From Bradyrhizobium sp. AZCC 1719 (GTDB taxonomy: Bacteria > Pseudomonadota > Alphaproteobacteria > Rhizobiales > Xanthobacteraceae), in assembly GCF_036924525.1 (NCBI RefSeq), contig NZ_JAZHRU010000001.1:1021001-1085000 (forward strand): a DNA stretch of 64,000 nucleotides, written 5' to 3'. The notes under the pieces were generated by a model, which was given only the letters and a program-made list of their open reading frames with translations, was not told the origin of the DNA and did not search any database. A program made the translations under genes and the position numbers. This document shows, one piece after another, positions 1-8,151 of this stretch; within the stretch, counting starts at the first letter, position 1; each line of letters starts with the position of its first letter.

Positions 1-2
1 CC

Positions 3-1364
3 GACCGGCCCGCGCCGGCGAGCTTTCCGAAAGACTTCGTCTGGGGCACCGCGACGTCGGCCTATCAGATCGAGGGCGCCGTTAACGAAGACGGCCGCGG
101 CCGCTCGATCTGGGACACGTTCTCGCACACGCCCGGCAAGATCGAGGACGGCACCAGCGGCGACCGCGCCAACGAACACTATCACCGCTACAAGGAAGAC
201 ATCGGCCTTATCAGGGAATTGGGCGCGAGGGCCTACCGGTTTTCGATCGCGTGGCCGCGGGTGTTTCCGGAAGGAACGGGCAAGCCGAACCCAAAGGGCC
301 TCGACTTCTACGACCGGCTCGTCGACGAACTCCTCAAGAACGGCATCGAGCCATACGGGACGCTTTATCACTGGGATCTGCCGCAGGCGCTCGAGGACAA
401 GGTCGGCGGCTGGCGATCCAGCGAAACGTCAAAAGCGTTCGGCGATTATGCCGGCCATGTGGCGGCGCGCCTGTCCGATCGCGTCCGGTCGATCTTCACG
501 ATCAACGAAGCCGGAAGGTTCGTGAATTTCGGCTATGGCTGGGGCATCGATGCCCCCGGGCTCAAACTGCCCGATGCGGAGGTTAACCAAGTCCGCCACC
601 ATGTGGCGCTGGCGCATGGCCTCGCCGTCCAGGCGATCCGCGCCCATGGACGCAAAGGCACCAAAGTGGGGCCGGCCGAAAACATCGCGGCCTGCGTGCC
701 GGCATTCGACACGCCGGAAAACGTTCGCGCAGCCGAAACGGCGACGCGCGAATTGAACTCGGGCTTTCTCGGCGTCATCCTGGAAGGCAAATACACCGAC
801 GGATTTCTTCGGTTCGCCGGCAAGAACGCGCCGAAATTCACCGCTGATGAATTGAAGATCATTTCGCAGCCGAACGATTTCGTCGGCCTCAATATCTATG
901 CGCCGCAGTTCTATATCGCCGCTTCCGACAAAGCGCCGGGCTGGAGCGTGCTGCCGTTTCCCGCTTCCTTCCCACACATGAATTCGGAATGGCTGCGCGT
1001 GGGGCCGGAGACGATCTACTGGGCGCCGCGGCTGGCGGCAAAGGTCTGGAACATCGAGACGATCTATATCAGCGAGAACGGCACCTCGTCGGAAGACAAG
1101 CTTCGCGCCGACGGCCAGGTCTACGACCTCGATCGCATCATGTATCTGCGCAATTACTTGCGGCAATTGCAGCGCGCGACGTCGGAAGGCGTGCCGGTCC
1201 GCGGCTACTTCCTCTGGAGCCTGATGGATAATTTCGAATGGATCTATGGCTACGAGAAGCGCTTCGGGCTCTACCATGTCGACTTCGAGACGCAGCGCCG
1301 GACGCCGAAACTGAGCATCGCCTTCTATCGCGACGTGGTAGCGCGGAACGCGATCGGCGTCTGA
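3..1364 (+). CDS. GH1 beta-glucosidase, 5' end missing
   Basis: Glycoside hydrolase family 1, which hydrolyses beta-glucosides by a retaining mechanism. The frame is open from the left edge, so the true start lies outside; the visible part begins with the family N-terminal signature FPKDFVWGTATSAYQIEGA. An ATG at 219 is internal and would remove the first barrel strand. The acid/base glutamate is in TINEA (codon 507-509) and the nucleophile in YISENG (codon 1074-1076). The usual NEP motif reads NEA here, while both glutamates are kept. The C-terminal SLMDNFEW signature is present near 1220. Related proteins in this family often carry a Tat signal, which would lie off the edge (inference). No operon partner is visible downstream. 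Confidence 0.93.
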   Translation, partial: DRPAPASFPKDFVWGTATSAYQIEGAVNEDGRGRSIWDTFSHTPGKIEDGTSGDRANEHYHRYKEDIGLIRELGARAYRFSIAWPRVFPEGTGKPNPKGLDFYDRLVDELLKNGIEPYGTLYHWDLPQALEDKVGGWRSSETSKAFGDYAGHVAARLSDRVRSIFTINEAGRFVNFGYGWGIDAPGLKLPDAEVNQVRHHVALAHGLAVQAIRAHGRKGTKVGPAENIAACVPAFDTPENVRAAETATRELNSGFLGVILEGKYTDGFLRFAGKNAPKFTADELKIISQPNDFVGLNIYAPQFYIAASDKAPGWSVLPFPASFPHMNSEWLRVGPETIYWAPRLAAKVWNIETIYISENGTSSEDKLRADGQVYDLDRIMYLRNYLRQLQRATSEGVPVRGYFLWSLMDNFEWIYGYEKRFGLYHVDFETQRRTPKLSIAFYRDVVARNAIGV

Positions 1365-1379
1365 ACGCGGCAGCCGGCC

Positions 1380-1613
1380 TCAATACCTCGCGGCTTGCCG
1401 GATTGACGCCGGGACCTCGGTGATGGGCCGTTGCTTGCTGTCGGTTGCCACGGTCGTGGCGGGTTCATGCGCCAGCTTGCGTGATGAATCGTGACTGACG
1501 AATACGCCTGCAGCCGTGAGCATCAGCACGACATAAAGGGCGAACATGCCGCCAACCAATTTCCAATAAATCTGGCGGGCCCGGGGGGTAAGGCTTTCAA
1601 GTAATCGGCGCAT
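1380..1613 (-). CDS. small single-pass membrane protein
   Basis: A 77-aa protein of unknown function. The start is set by an AGGAGG five bases upstream of the ATG at 1613; a longer frame to 1688 has no such site. Residues about 19-40 form one hydrophobic segment (KLVGGMFALYVVLMLTAAGV), preceded by a basic N-terminus, with a polar tail of about 35 residues after it. It is convergent with the beta-glucosidase (15 bp apart) and divergent from the HTH protein at 1691. I do not recognise the family. Confidence 0.65.
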   Translation of the reverse strand: MRRLLESLTPRARQIYWKLVGGMFALYVVLMLTAAGVFVSHDSSRKLAHEPATTVATDSKQRPITEVPASIRQAARY

Positions 1614-1690
1614 GGTTACCTCCTCATCAGGAAACCTAATAGGCTGCGTATAGCCCTCACGCCCGATGCGGTGTGTGACGCACTTCACAG

Positions 1691-2035
1691 ATGTCGATTT
1701 GTAATGGGGAAGCCGTGACCGGAGCCGAACTGAAGAAACTTCGTCAGCATCTCGGTGAGGCCATCGGCCAGCCGCTGTCGGTGGCCGATATGGCCAAGCT
1801 CTGCGGGTTGCCGGCCGGGGATGGCGCCGACACCATCCGTAAATGGGAGGTCACCGGTCCGACCGGGCCGGTGGCGGAGCTGTTGCGCATTCTTGCGATG
1901 GCCAGCGACCACTACCCGATCCTCGAAATGTTCAACGTGTTCGACCGCCACGACGTGCCGGCGAAAGATCGCCCGGCGCGGCGGCAAGCCTTCCGCGAGC
2001 AGATGCGCAGCGACGTGCGTCGCCGCATTGGTTAA
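1691..2035 (+). CDS. putative helix-turn-helix DNA-binding protein
   Basis: A 114-aa (or 106-aa) basic protein. Residues about 10-60 resemble an XRE/phage-type helix-turn-helix: LKKLRQHLGEAIGQPLS, then VADMAKLCGLPAG, then a TIRKWEVTGP recognition-like segment. The C-terminus is arginine rich. Two starts are possible: ATG at 1691, or GTG at 1715, which has GGGGA five to six bases upstream and fits better. Role is probably transcriptional regulation of a neighbour; the divergent membrane protein at 1380-1613 is the nearest candidate. Function is inferred from the fold only. Confidence 0.6.
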   Translation: MSICNGEAVTGAELKKLRQHLGEAIGQPLSVADMAKLCGLPAGDGADTIRKWEVTGPTGPVAELLRILAMASDHYPILEMFNVFDRHDVPAKDRPARRQAFREQMRSDVRRRIG

Positions 2036-2150
2036 GCAAAGCTTGCCTGAGACTTGCGGAGCTAGCGAAAATTAAGCCTTTCGTTACCTTTGATTAGGCC
2101 TTCATTAAGTACAGAAAACGGCTGTCTGCCAATGGGTTGGGTTACCACCC

Positions 2151-2172
2151 GCTGTCACCCGGGAGTGACAGC
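2151..2172. repeat. perfect 8-bp inverted repeat upstream of the porin gene
   Basis: GCTGTCAC, six bases, GTGACAGC. It lies 116 bp after the HTH gene and 86 bp before the porin start and is followed by an AT-rich stretch. It could be a weak terminator or an operator for the porin; it lacks a proper T-run, so the operator reading is slightly favoured. Confidence 0.45.
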
Positions 2173-2258
2173 ATTTTAGATAAAAGCTGTCTATGTGCGT
2201 GGCGATGGATGACGCCCCGCACGAGGGTGTCGCCGAACGGTTTTCGGAGACCAACACA

Positions 2259-2984
2259 ATGAAAAAGATCCTCGCCGCCCTCGTGGCCTTCGCTGCTCTC
2301 ACCGCCGCCGCACCCGCCCTTGGCGCCGACCTCGGCGCAGGCCGTTATTACAACAAGGCGCCTGCCTATGCGGCGCCGATCTACAACTGGACCGGCTTCT
2401 ATATCGGCGGCCATCTCGGCGCCGCCTTCAGCGGCAGCCACGACTTCAACGGCGCGGTGCTGAGCGACTCCAGCGCCCGACTGCTCGGCGGCGTTCAGGC
2501 CGGCCTCGATTGGCAGTTCGCGCCGAACTGGGTGCTCGGCACCGAGGGCCAGTATTCCTGGCTCGGCAAGAATAACCTCACCGCCACCTTCCCCGGCGGC
2601 TACGTCTACACCAATGATCAGCGCGGCCTCGGCTCGGTCACCGCCCGCATCGGCTACACCTGGGGTCCGGGCCTGCTCTACGTCAAAGGCGGCTACGCCT
2701 ACTCCGACAACCGCGAGAGGCTGACGCTCGCCGGCGCGCCGATCCCCTTCCTGCTCGATGGCAACCACAGCCACGGCTACACCGTCGGCGCCGGCGTCGA
2801 GTACATGTTCGCCCCGAACTGGGCGGTCAAAGGCGAGTACATGTATTACGACTTCGGCAGCAGCCGCTTCGTTTCCCCTGCGGCGCTGGCGCCGTTCGGA
2901 AGCTTCCACAATGACGACCACACGCTGAAGCTCGGCGTCAATTATCGCTTCAACTTCGCGAGCCCCGTGGTGGCGCGCTACTGA
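2259..2984 (+). CDS. outer-membrane beta-barrel protein (Omp25/porin-like family)
   Basis: A 241-aa outer-membrane protein of the small beta-barrel family common in Rhizobiales. The ATG at 2259 has GGAGA eight bases upstream and begins a clear Sec signal peptide (MKKILAALVAFAAL, then an AxA-type site near residue 22). A start further up at 2193 would bury the signal. The mature part opens with YNWTGFYIGGHLG, the family N-terminal strand. Glycine- and aromatic-rich alternating strands continue to a C-terminal strand, LKLGVNYRFNF, ending near the stop. Monocistronic, with a strong terminator 24 bp downstream. The exact solute or structural role cannot be told. Confidence 0.88.
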   Translation: MKKILAALVAFAALTAAAPALGADLGAGRYYNKAPAYAAPIYNWTGFYIGGHLGAAFSGSHDFNGAVLSDSSARLLGGVQAGLDWQFAPNWVLGTEGQYSWLGKNNLTATFPGGYVYTNDQRGLGSVTARIGYTWGPGLLYVKGGYAYSDNRERLTLAGAPIPFLLDGNHSHGYTVGAGVEYMFAPNWAVKGEYMYYDFGSSRFVSPAALAPFGSFHNDDHTLKLGVNYRFNFASPVVARY

Positions 2985-3007
2985 GCGCTTTCAACTAAGA
3001 ATTACAG

Positions 3008-3040
3008 AAGGCCGGCTTTCACGCCGGCCTTTTTTGTTTT
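3008..3040 (+). terminator. rho-independent terminator of the porin gene
   Basis: A 9-bp stem, AAGGCCGGC with GCCGGCCTT, around a six-base loop, then a run of six T. Confidence 0.9.
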
Positions 3041-3206
3041 GGTTCGGCGCCCCACATTTTCCGGTTCGCGGAAAAACCCAGTACGGCAAGCTGCCTGCCG
3101 CTAAAATTATGGCGAAAAAAGTGCCGTTTTTCCAAACTTGTTAACCGGGTATCGCGATACTGCCGCCCGAAACATCCCAAGGTAGCGTGGACGGGGCAGC
3201 GGGCAG

Positions 3207-5330
3207 ATGGCGTTATTCAAATCAGGGACCAAGGGTATTCGCTTCGGCGTCAGGGGCAGTCTGTTTGCCGCCTTCGCCGTGATCGCCGGCATGGCGATCA
3301 TCATCTCTGCCGGCGCCGGACTGATGCTCGGGCGGCTTGGCGGGACCATGGTGGACTTAAGCGGACGGGATATTCCCCGCCTCGCCGCCAGCCTTCAGCT
3401 CTCGGCGCAGAGCGCGAGCCTCGCCAGCCAGGGGCCGGCGCTGCTGGCTGCGCGCAGCGAGCAGGCGCTGAACGATCGCACCATGAAAATGAAGGAGACC
3501 CAGACGGTCGCGCTGCAGAAGCTCGGCGTGATCGTCGAACTCGGCGCCGACAAGGCGGTCGTTGCCGCGCTCAACGAGAACATGAAGAACATCGATGAGG
3601 TGATCAAGAGTCTCGGTGCGGCAGCGCGCGAGCGGCTCGAACTGGCCGCCCAGCACGAAAAACTATACGATTCGGTGCGCAAGGCTCAACGGCGCTTCAT
3701 TGCCGCCGCCGGCCCTGCCGCGATCGACGCCCAGACCGAACTCTACAGCATCTACGCCGCCCCTAACTTCTCGCAGGCCGACGCCATCAAGGCCCACAGG
3801 ACGGCCGACCAGCTCGCCGACATCGCCGCCAGCGGCAATCTGATGGCGTTCGACATGATCGCCGCGTTGTCGGCCACCAGCGGCGATACGTTGGAGGCCA
3901 TCGGGAGGGAATTCCGCACCGCGCAGGCGCGCGTGAAGTCGAATGTCGAGAAGCTGCCCACGACCACGGCGATGAATGTCGTCCGCAAAGCGACCCTGGA
4001 CTTGCTGGCGCTTGCCGACGGCAAGACCGGCGTCTTCAAGGTCCGCCAGCAGGAGCTTGACGCGGACGATTTCGGCCAGACCATTCTGGAGGAAACCCGC
4101 AAGCTCAACGTCGGCCTCGGCATCAGCGTCCAGCAATTGGTCGATGGCGTGCAGAAAGAAACCGACGCTGCGGCCTGGCAGGCGCGTCAGGAGATCTCGT
4201 TCGGGACCATGGTCATGCTCGCGCTCGGCGTGGCGACGCTGGTCGGTTCGATCCTGTTCGTCTGGCTCTATGTCGGCCGCAACATCCTGCGGCGGATCAG
4301 CAATCTGCAGCACTCGATGCAGTTGCTGTCCAGCGGCGACCTCGAAACTGAGGTCTATCAGACCCACCAGCAGGACGAGATCGGCGTCATGGCGGATTCG
4401 CTGCAGGTGTTCCGCGAGAGCATGATCCAGAGCCGCGCGCTCTCCGCCGAGCAGGACAAGGACCGCATCGTCAAGTCGGAGCGCGCCTCCCGCATGGAAG
4501 CCCGCATCGTCGAGTTTGAAAGCACCGTCCGCACCGCGCTCGACAGCCTGCAGACCGCGGCGGGCTCGATGCAATCGACCGCGCAAAGCATGTCGGCGAC
4601 CGCCGATCAGTCCAGCGCGCTGGTGACCGCGGTTGCGACCGCCGCCGAGCAGACCTCGGCCAATGTGCAGACCGTATCGTCAGGCACCGAGGAATTGTCC
4701 TCCTCGATCGAGGAGATCGGCCGCCAGGTCATCACCTCGGCGGAGATCGCCCGCAAGGCGGTCGACGACGCCGGTGCGACCGACGCCACCATGCAGGGGC
4801 TTGCGGATAACGCGGCGCGGATCAGCGTGGTGGTCGACCTGATCCAGACCATCGCCTCGCAGACCAACCTTTTGGCGCTGAATGCGACCATCGAAGCGGC
4901 ACGCGCCGGCGATGCCGGCCGCGGCTTTGCCGTGGTCGCCTCCGAGGTGAAGAGCCTCGCCAACCAGACCGCGAAGGCCACCGACGAGATCCGCCAGCAG
5001 ATCGTCAGCATGCAGACGGTGACGGAGACCGCGGTTTCCGCGATCCGCAACATCAGCACCACGATCAGCGAGATCAACGAGGTGACCACCGCGATCGCGG
5101 CCGCGGTCGAGGAGCAGGGTGCGGCGACGCGCGAAATCGCGCGCAACATCCAGCATGCCGCGGGCGGCACCAGCGAAGTCTCCAGCAACATTGTCGGCGT
5201 CTCCAGCGCCTCGGCGCAAGCCGGAACCGCCGCCGGCCAGGTGCTGACCGCCTCCGACGCGCTGCGCCGCGAGGCCGACGTGCTGCGCGAGGAGATCGAC
5301 GCGTTCCTGTCGAATATCAGGGCGGCGTAG
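3207..5330 (+). CDS. methyl-accepting chemotaxis protein
   Basis: A 707-aa chemoreceptor that relays ligand binding to CheA/CheW at the inner membrane. A transmembrane helix lies at residues about 18-42 and a second at about 333-356, enclosing a periplasmic helical sensor of roughly 290 residues. A HAMP domain follows (about 357-410). The methylation and signalling domain runs about 430-690 and carries the conserved hairpin tip [33 protein letters not shown], here seen in pieces around 4855-4950. The ligand is unknown. The gene stands alone: no che genes are adjacent. The ATG at 3207 has only a weak GGGCAG site. Confidence 0.95.
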   Translation: MALFKSGTKGIRFGVRGSLFAAFAVIAGMAIIISAGAGLMLGRLGGTMVDLSGRDIPRLAASLQLSAQSASLASQGPALLAARSEQALNDRTMKMKETQTVALQKLGVIVELGADKAVVAALNENMKNIDEVIKSLGAAARERLELAAQHEKLYDSVRKAQRRFIAAAGPAAIDAQTELYSIYAAPNFSQADAIKAHRTADQLADIAASGNLMAFDMIAALSATSGDTLEAIGREFRTAQARVKSNVEKLPTTTAMNVVRKATLDLLALADGKTGVFKVRQQELDADDFGQTILEETRKLNVGLGISVQQLVDGVQKETDAAAWQARQEISFGTMVMLALGVATLVGSILFVWLYVGRNILRRISNLQHSMQLLSSGDLETEVYQTHQQDEIGVMADSLQVFRESMIQSRALSAEQDKDRIVKSERASRMEARIVEFESTVRTALDSLQTAAGSMQSTAQSMSATADQSSALVTAVATAAEQTSANVQTVSSGTEELSSSIEEIGRQVITSAEIARKAVDDAGATDATMQGLADNAARISVVVDLIQTIASQTNLLALNATIEAARAGDAGRGFAVVASEVKSLANQTAKATDEIRQQIVSMQTVTETAVSAIRNISTTISEINEVTTAIAAAVEEQGAATREIARNIQHAAGGTSEVSSNIVGVSSASAQAGTAAGQVLTASDALRREADVLREEIDAFLSNIRAA

Positions 5331-5342
5331 TCGCCCCACGCT

Positions 5343-5447
5343 CGTCATTCCGGGGCTATGCGAAGCATAGAACCCGGAATCTCGAGATTCCCCGGTGCGC
5401 AATTGCGCACCTGAGGTCTGGTCCTTCGGACCATCCCGGAATGACAG
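5343..5447. repeat. interspersed palindromic repeat, family A, copy 1
   Basis: About 105 bp bounded by GTCATTCCGGG and CCCGGAATGAC as inverted termini, with internal GGTGCGCAATTGCGCACC and GGTCCTTCGGACC hairpins. A second copy in the opposite orientation and with rearranged modules is at 57500-57601. Confidence 0.88.
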
Positions 5448-5499
5448 CCAGCACTTTTTTCGGCTAGCGCGGCGCCGCCTCTACCGCTAAGCCGGTAGC

Positions 5500-6561
5500 A
5501 TGCATTCGAAAACCGACACGGTGCAGTCCTCGGCCGAGGCACTGCGGTACCCCTTCGAAAGCCACCCGGGCCACGATCAGGTCGTCGAGGTGGTGCCCGG
5601 CGTGCTCTGGGTCCGGCTCAAGCTGCCGTTCCGGCTCAACCACGTGAACATCTATCTGCTCGCCGATGGCGATGGCTGGGCGATGGTCGATTCCGGCTTC
5701 GGTAATGAGGAATCCATTGCGGCCTGGACCACCCTGTTCGAGGGCCCGCTGCGGCACGTGAAGATCACGCGGCTGATCGTCACCCATTCGCATCCCGATC
5801 ACGTCGGTCTTGCCGGGTGGATCGTCGAGCGCTTCGACTGTCCGCTGCAGATGTCGCAGGTCGAATACCTGCAATCGGTCTATCACCAGAATCGCGGCAC
5901 CGAGGAGCGGCGCAACGCGCAGCGGCTGTTCTTCCGCCGCCACGGCATGGACGAGGGTCTGACCGACAAATTGCTCGGCCGCGGCCAGGACTATCTGAAG
6001 CGCGTCTCGGTGCTGCCGCCGTCCTATCGGCGCATCTCGCATGGCGACGAGGTCGTGATCGGCACCCGCCGCTTCAAGGTGATCACCGGCGGCGGCCACG
6101 CGCTCGACCAGGTGATGCTGTACTGCGCCGCCGACAAATTATTCCTCTCCGCCGACCAGGTGCTGAGCAAGATTTCGCCGAACGTCAGTGTCTGGGCCGT
6201 CGAGCCCGACCAGAACTCGCTCGGGGAATATCTGGCGTCGCTGGCGAGCCTCACCACCACGCTGCCTTACGATGTTATGGTGCTACCCGGCCACGGCGTG
6301 CCGTTTTACGGGCTGAAGACCCGCATCAAGCAACTCGCCGACCACCACGAGGACCGCTGCCGGCTGATCGCGGAAGCCTGCCGCGAAGTGCCGCAGACCT
6401 CGAAGGAGCTGGTGCCGGTCGTCTTCCACAAGCATGTGCTGGACGAGCACCAGATGGGCTTTGCCGCCGGCGAACTGGTCGCCCACGTCAACTACATGCT
6501 GGTCGAGGGCCGCCTGACATCAGAGGTGAGCGACGGCGTGTTGCGGTTCCGCACTACCTGA
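5500..6561 (+). CDS. MBL-fold metallohydrolase
   Basis: A 353-aa metallo-beta-lactamase-fold hydrolase. The zinc motif HSHPDH is at residues 96-101 (HxHxDH), with VDSGFG before it and GGGHALDQVMLY and VLPGHG metal-ligand segments later. The C-terminal helical part is typical of the family with LACTB2-like and hydrolase members. The substrate cannot be deduced. It starts 53 bp after repeat A with a poor ribosome site. hemA follows 200 bp downstream but has its own promoter, so the two are probably not one operon. Confidence 0.87.
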   Translation: MHSKTDTVQSSAEALRYPFESHPGHDQVVEVVPGVLWVRLKLPFRLNHVNIYLLADGDGWAMVDSGFGNEESIAAWTTLFEGPLRHVKITRLIVTHSHPDHVGLAGWIVERFDCPLQMSQVEYLQSVYHQNRGTEERRNAQRLFFRRHGMDEGLTDKLLGRGQDYLKRVSVLPPSYRRISHGDEVVIGTRRFKVITGGGHALDQVMLYCAADKLFLSADQVLSKISPNVSVWAVEPDQNSLGEYLASLASLTTTLPYDVMVLPGHGVPFYGLKTRIKQLADHHEDRCRLIAEACREVPQTSKELVPVVFHKHVLDEHQMGFAAGELVAHVNYMLVEGRLTSEVSDGVLRFRTT

Positions 6562-6623
6562 AACGCAGCGACCAAAGCCGCGCCGGATGGTCCAGCCACG
6601 CGGACCGCTACTCACCTAGCGCG

Positions 6624-6637
6624 TTGATCCGGATCAA
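6624..6637. promoter_or_regulatory. FixK/FNR-type box upstream of hemA
   Basis: TTGATCCGGATCAA, a perfect dyad matching the CRP/FNR-family consensus TTGA-N6-TCAA. Its centre is at 6630.5; class II activation (box at -40.5) would put the transcript start near 6671, about 93 bases before the hemA ATG. This would make haem synthesis rise under low oxygen, as is usual for FNR/FixK targets (inference). Confidence 0.85.
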
Positions 6638-6763
6638 CATTTGGTCCGGCTAAGTAGCATTCCGGAGGGGTGCCGAAATGTGGGAATTCGCATAGACATC
6701 AAAGCTGGAAAGGCTCTAAAAAGGCCCCACGCCAATACGGCCGGTTCCGTTCCAGGTCTTGTG

Positions 6764-7993
6764 ATGGATTACAGCAAATTCTTCCACGCCGCCCTCAACC
6801 GCCTGCATGACGAGCGGCGCTACCGCGTTTTCGCCGACCTCGAGCGGATCGCGGGCCGTTTCCCGCATGCGGTCTGGCACTCGCCGAAGGGCAGGCGCGA
6901 TGTCGTGATCTGGTGCTCCAACGACTATCTCGGCATGGGCCAGCACCCGAAAGTGGTCGGCGCCATGGTCGAAACCGCGACCCGCGTCGGCACCGGCGCC
7001 GGCGGCACCCGCAACATCGCCGGCACCCATCATCCGCTGGTGCAGCTCGAGCAGGAGCTGGCCGACCTGCATGGCAAGCAGGCCTCGCTCTTGTTCACTT
7101 CGGGCTACGTCTCGAACCAGACCGGCATTTCGACGATCGCAAAGCTCATTCCGAACTGCCTCATTCTATCTGACGCGCTGAACCACAATTCGATGATCGA
7201 GGGCGTCCGCCAGGCCGGCTGCGAGCGCCAGATCTTCCGTCACAACGACCTCGCCCATCTCGAGGAACTGTTGATCGCTGCGGGCCCCGACCGGCCCAAG
7301 CTGATCGCCTGCGAGAGCCTCTATTCGATGGACGGCGATGTCGCGCCGCTTTCCAAAATCTGCGATCTCGCCGAGAAATACGGCGCCATGACCTATGTCG
7401 ACGAGGTCCATGCGGTCGGCATGTACGGCCCGCGCGGCGGCGGCATCGCCGAGCGCGACGGCGTCATGCACCGCATCGACGTGCTCGAAGGCACGCTCGC
7501 CAAGGCGTTCGGCTGCCTCGGCGGCTATATCGCCGGCAAGGCCGAGATCATCGACGCGGTTCGCTCCTACGCGCCGGGCTTCATCTTCACCACCGCGCTG
7601 CCGCCGGCGATCTGCTCGGCCGCAACGGCTGCGATCCGGCATTTGAAGACCTCGAACTGGGAACGCGAGCGCCACCAGGACCGCGCCGCCCGGGTCAAGG
7701 CGATCCTCAATGCTGCCGGGCTGCCCGTGATGTCGAGCGACACCCACATCGTGCCGCTGTTCGTCGGCGATCCCGAGAAGTGCAAGCAGGCCTCCGACAT
7801 CCTCCTGGAAGAGCACGGCATCTACATCCAGCCGATCAACTATCCGACGGTCGCCAAGGGCACCGAGCGGCTGCGGATCACGCCCTCGCCCTACCACGAT
7901 GACGGGCTGATCGATCGGCTCGCCGAAGCGTTGCTGCAGGTCTGGGACCGCCTCGGGCTGCCCGTGAGGCAGAAATCGCTGGCGGCCGAGTAA
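6764..7993 (+). CDS. hemA: 5-aminolevulinate synthase
   Basis: Condenses glycine and succinyl-CoA to 5-aminolevulinate, the first step of haem synthesis in alphaproteobacteria; PLP dependent, cytosolic. The ATG at 6764 ([14 protein letters not shown]) gives 409 aa, the usual family length; an upstream frame to 6641 overlaps the promoter. Visible landmarks are the [11 protein letters not shown] and [21 protein letters not shown] substrate segments, [11 protein letters not shown] for the PLP aspartate, and the PLP lysine in TLAKAFG at residue 247. It is preceded by a perfect FixK/FNR box, so oxygen control is likely. The product feeds the haem needed by the cytochrome oxidase encoded at 44.6-46.2 kb. 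Confidence 0.97.
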   Translation: MDYSKFFHAALNRLHDERRYRVFADLERIAGRFPHAVWHSPKGRRDVVIWCSNDYLGMGQHPKVVGAMVETATRVGTGAGGTRNIAGTHHPLVQLEQELADLHGKQASLLFTSGYVSNQTGISTIAKLIPNCLILSDALNHNSMIEGVRQAGCERQIFRHNDLAHLEELLIAAGPDRPKLIACESLYSMDGDVAPLSKICDLAEKYGAMTYVDEVHAVGMYGPRGGGIAERDGVMHRIDVLEGTLAKAFGCLGGYIAGKAEIIDAVRSYAPGFIFTTALPPAICSAATAAIRHLKTSNWERERHQDRAARVKAILNAAGLPVMSSDTHIVPLFVGDPEKCKQASDILLEEHGIYIQPINYPTVAKGTERLRITPSPYHDDGLIDRLAEALLQVWDRLGLPVRQKSLAAE

Positions 7994-8017
7994 CCCTACC
8001 CTCCTGATCCCTTCGAA

Positions 8018-8050
8018 TTGGGCCGGTGGCGTCGTGCGCTGCCGGCCCAA
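8018..8050. repeat. hairpin downstream of hemA
   Basis: TTGGGCCGG and CCGGCCCAA form a 9-bp stem around a 15-base loop, 25 bp after the hemA stop. There is no T-run, so it may stabilise or end the hemA transcript without being a canonical terminator. Confidence 0.45.
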
Positions 8051-8151
8051 AGCGTCTATATTCACCTCTTCCGGCCATGGCGTTTACGTCCGGCTGGCGT
8101 GACGAACACACGTCCGCAATCCAAGCGCCGGGATAGGGAGACCCGAGAGCG

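Noticed and set aside
219..1364. ATG at 219 as start of the GH1 gene
   Set aside because: The family N-terminal signature is encoded upstream in the same frame, so the gene is cut by the window edge, not started at 219.
5343..5447. Repeat A taken as a CRISPR or attachment site
   Set aside because: Only two dispersed copies with rearranged inner hairpins, no spacers and no integrase nearby.
6641..6763. N-terminal extension of HemA from 6641
   Set aside because: It overlaps the predicted promoter just after the FixK box and would exceed the normal 409 aa.
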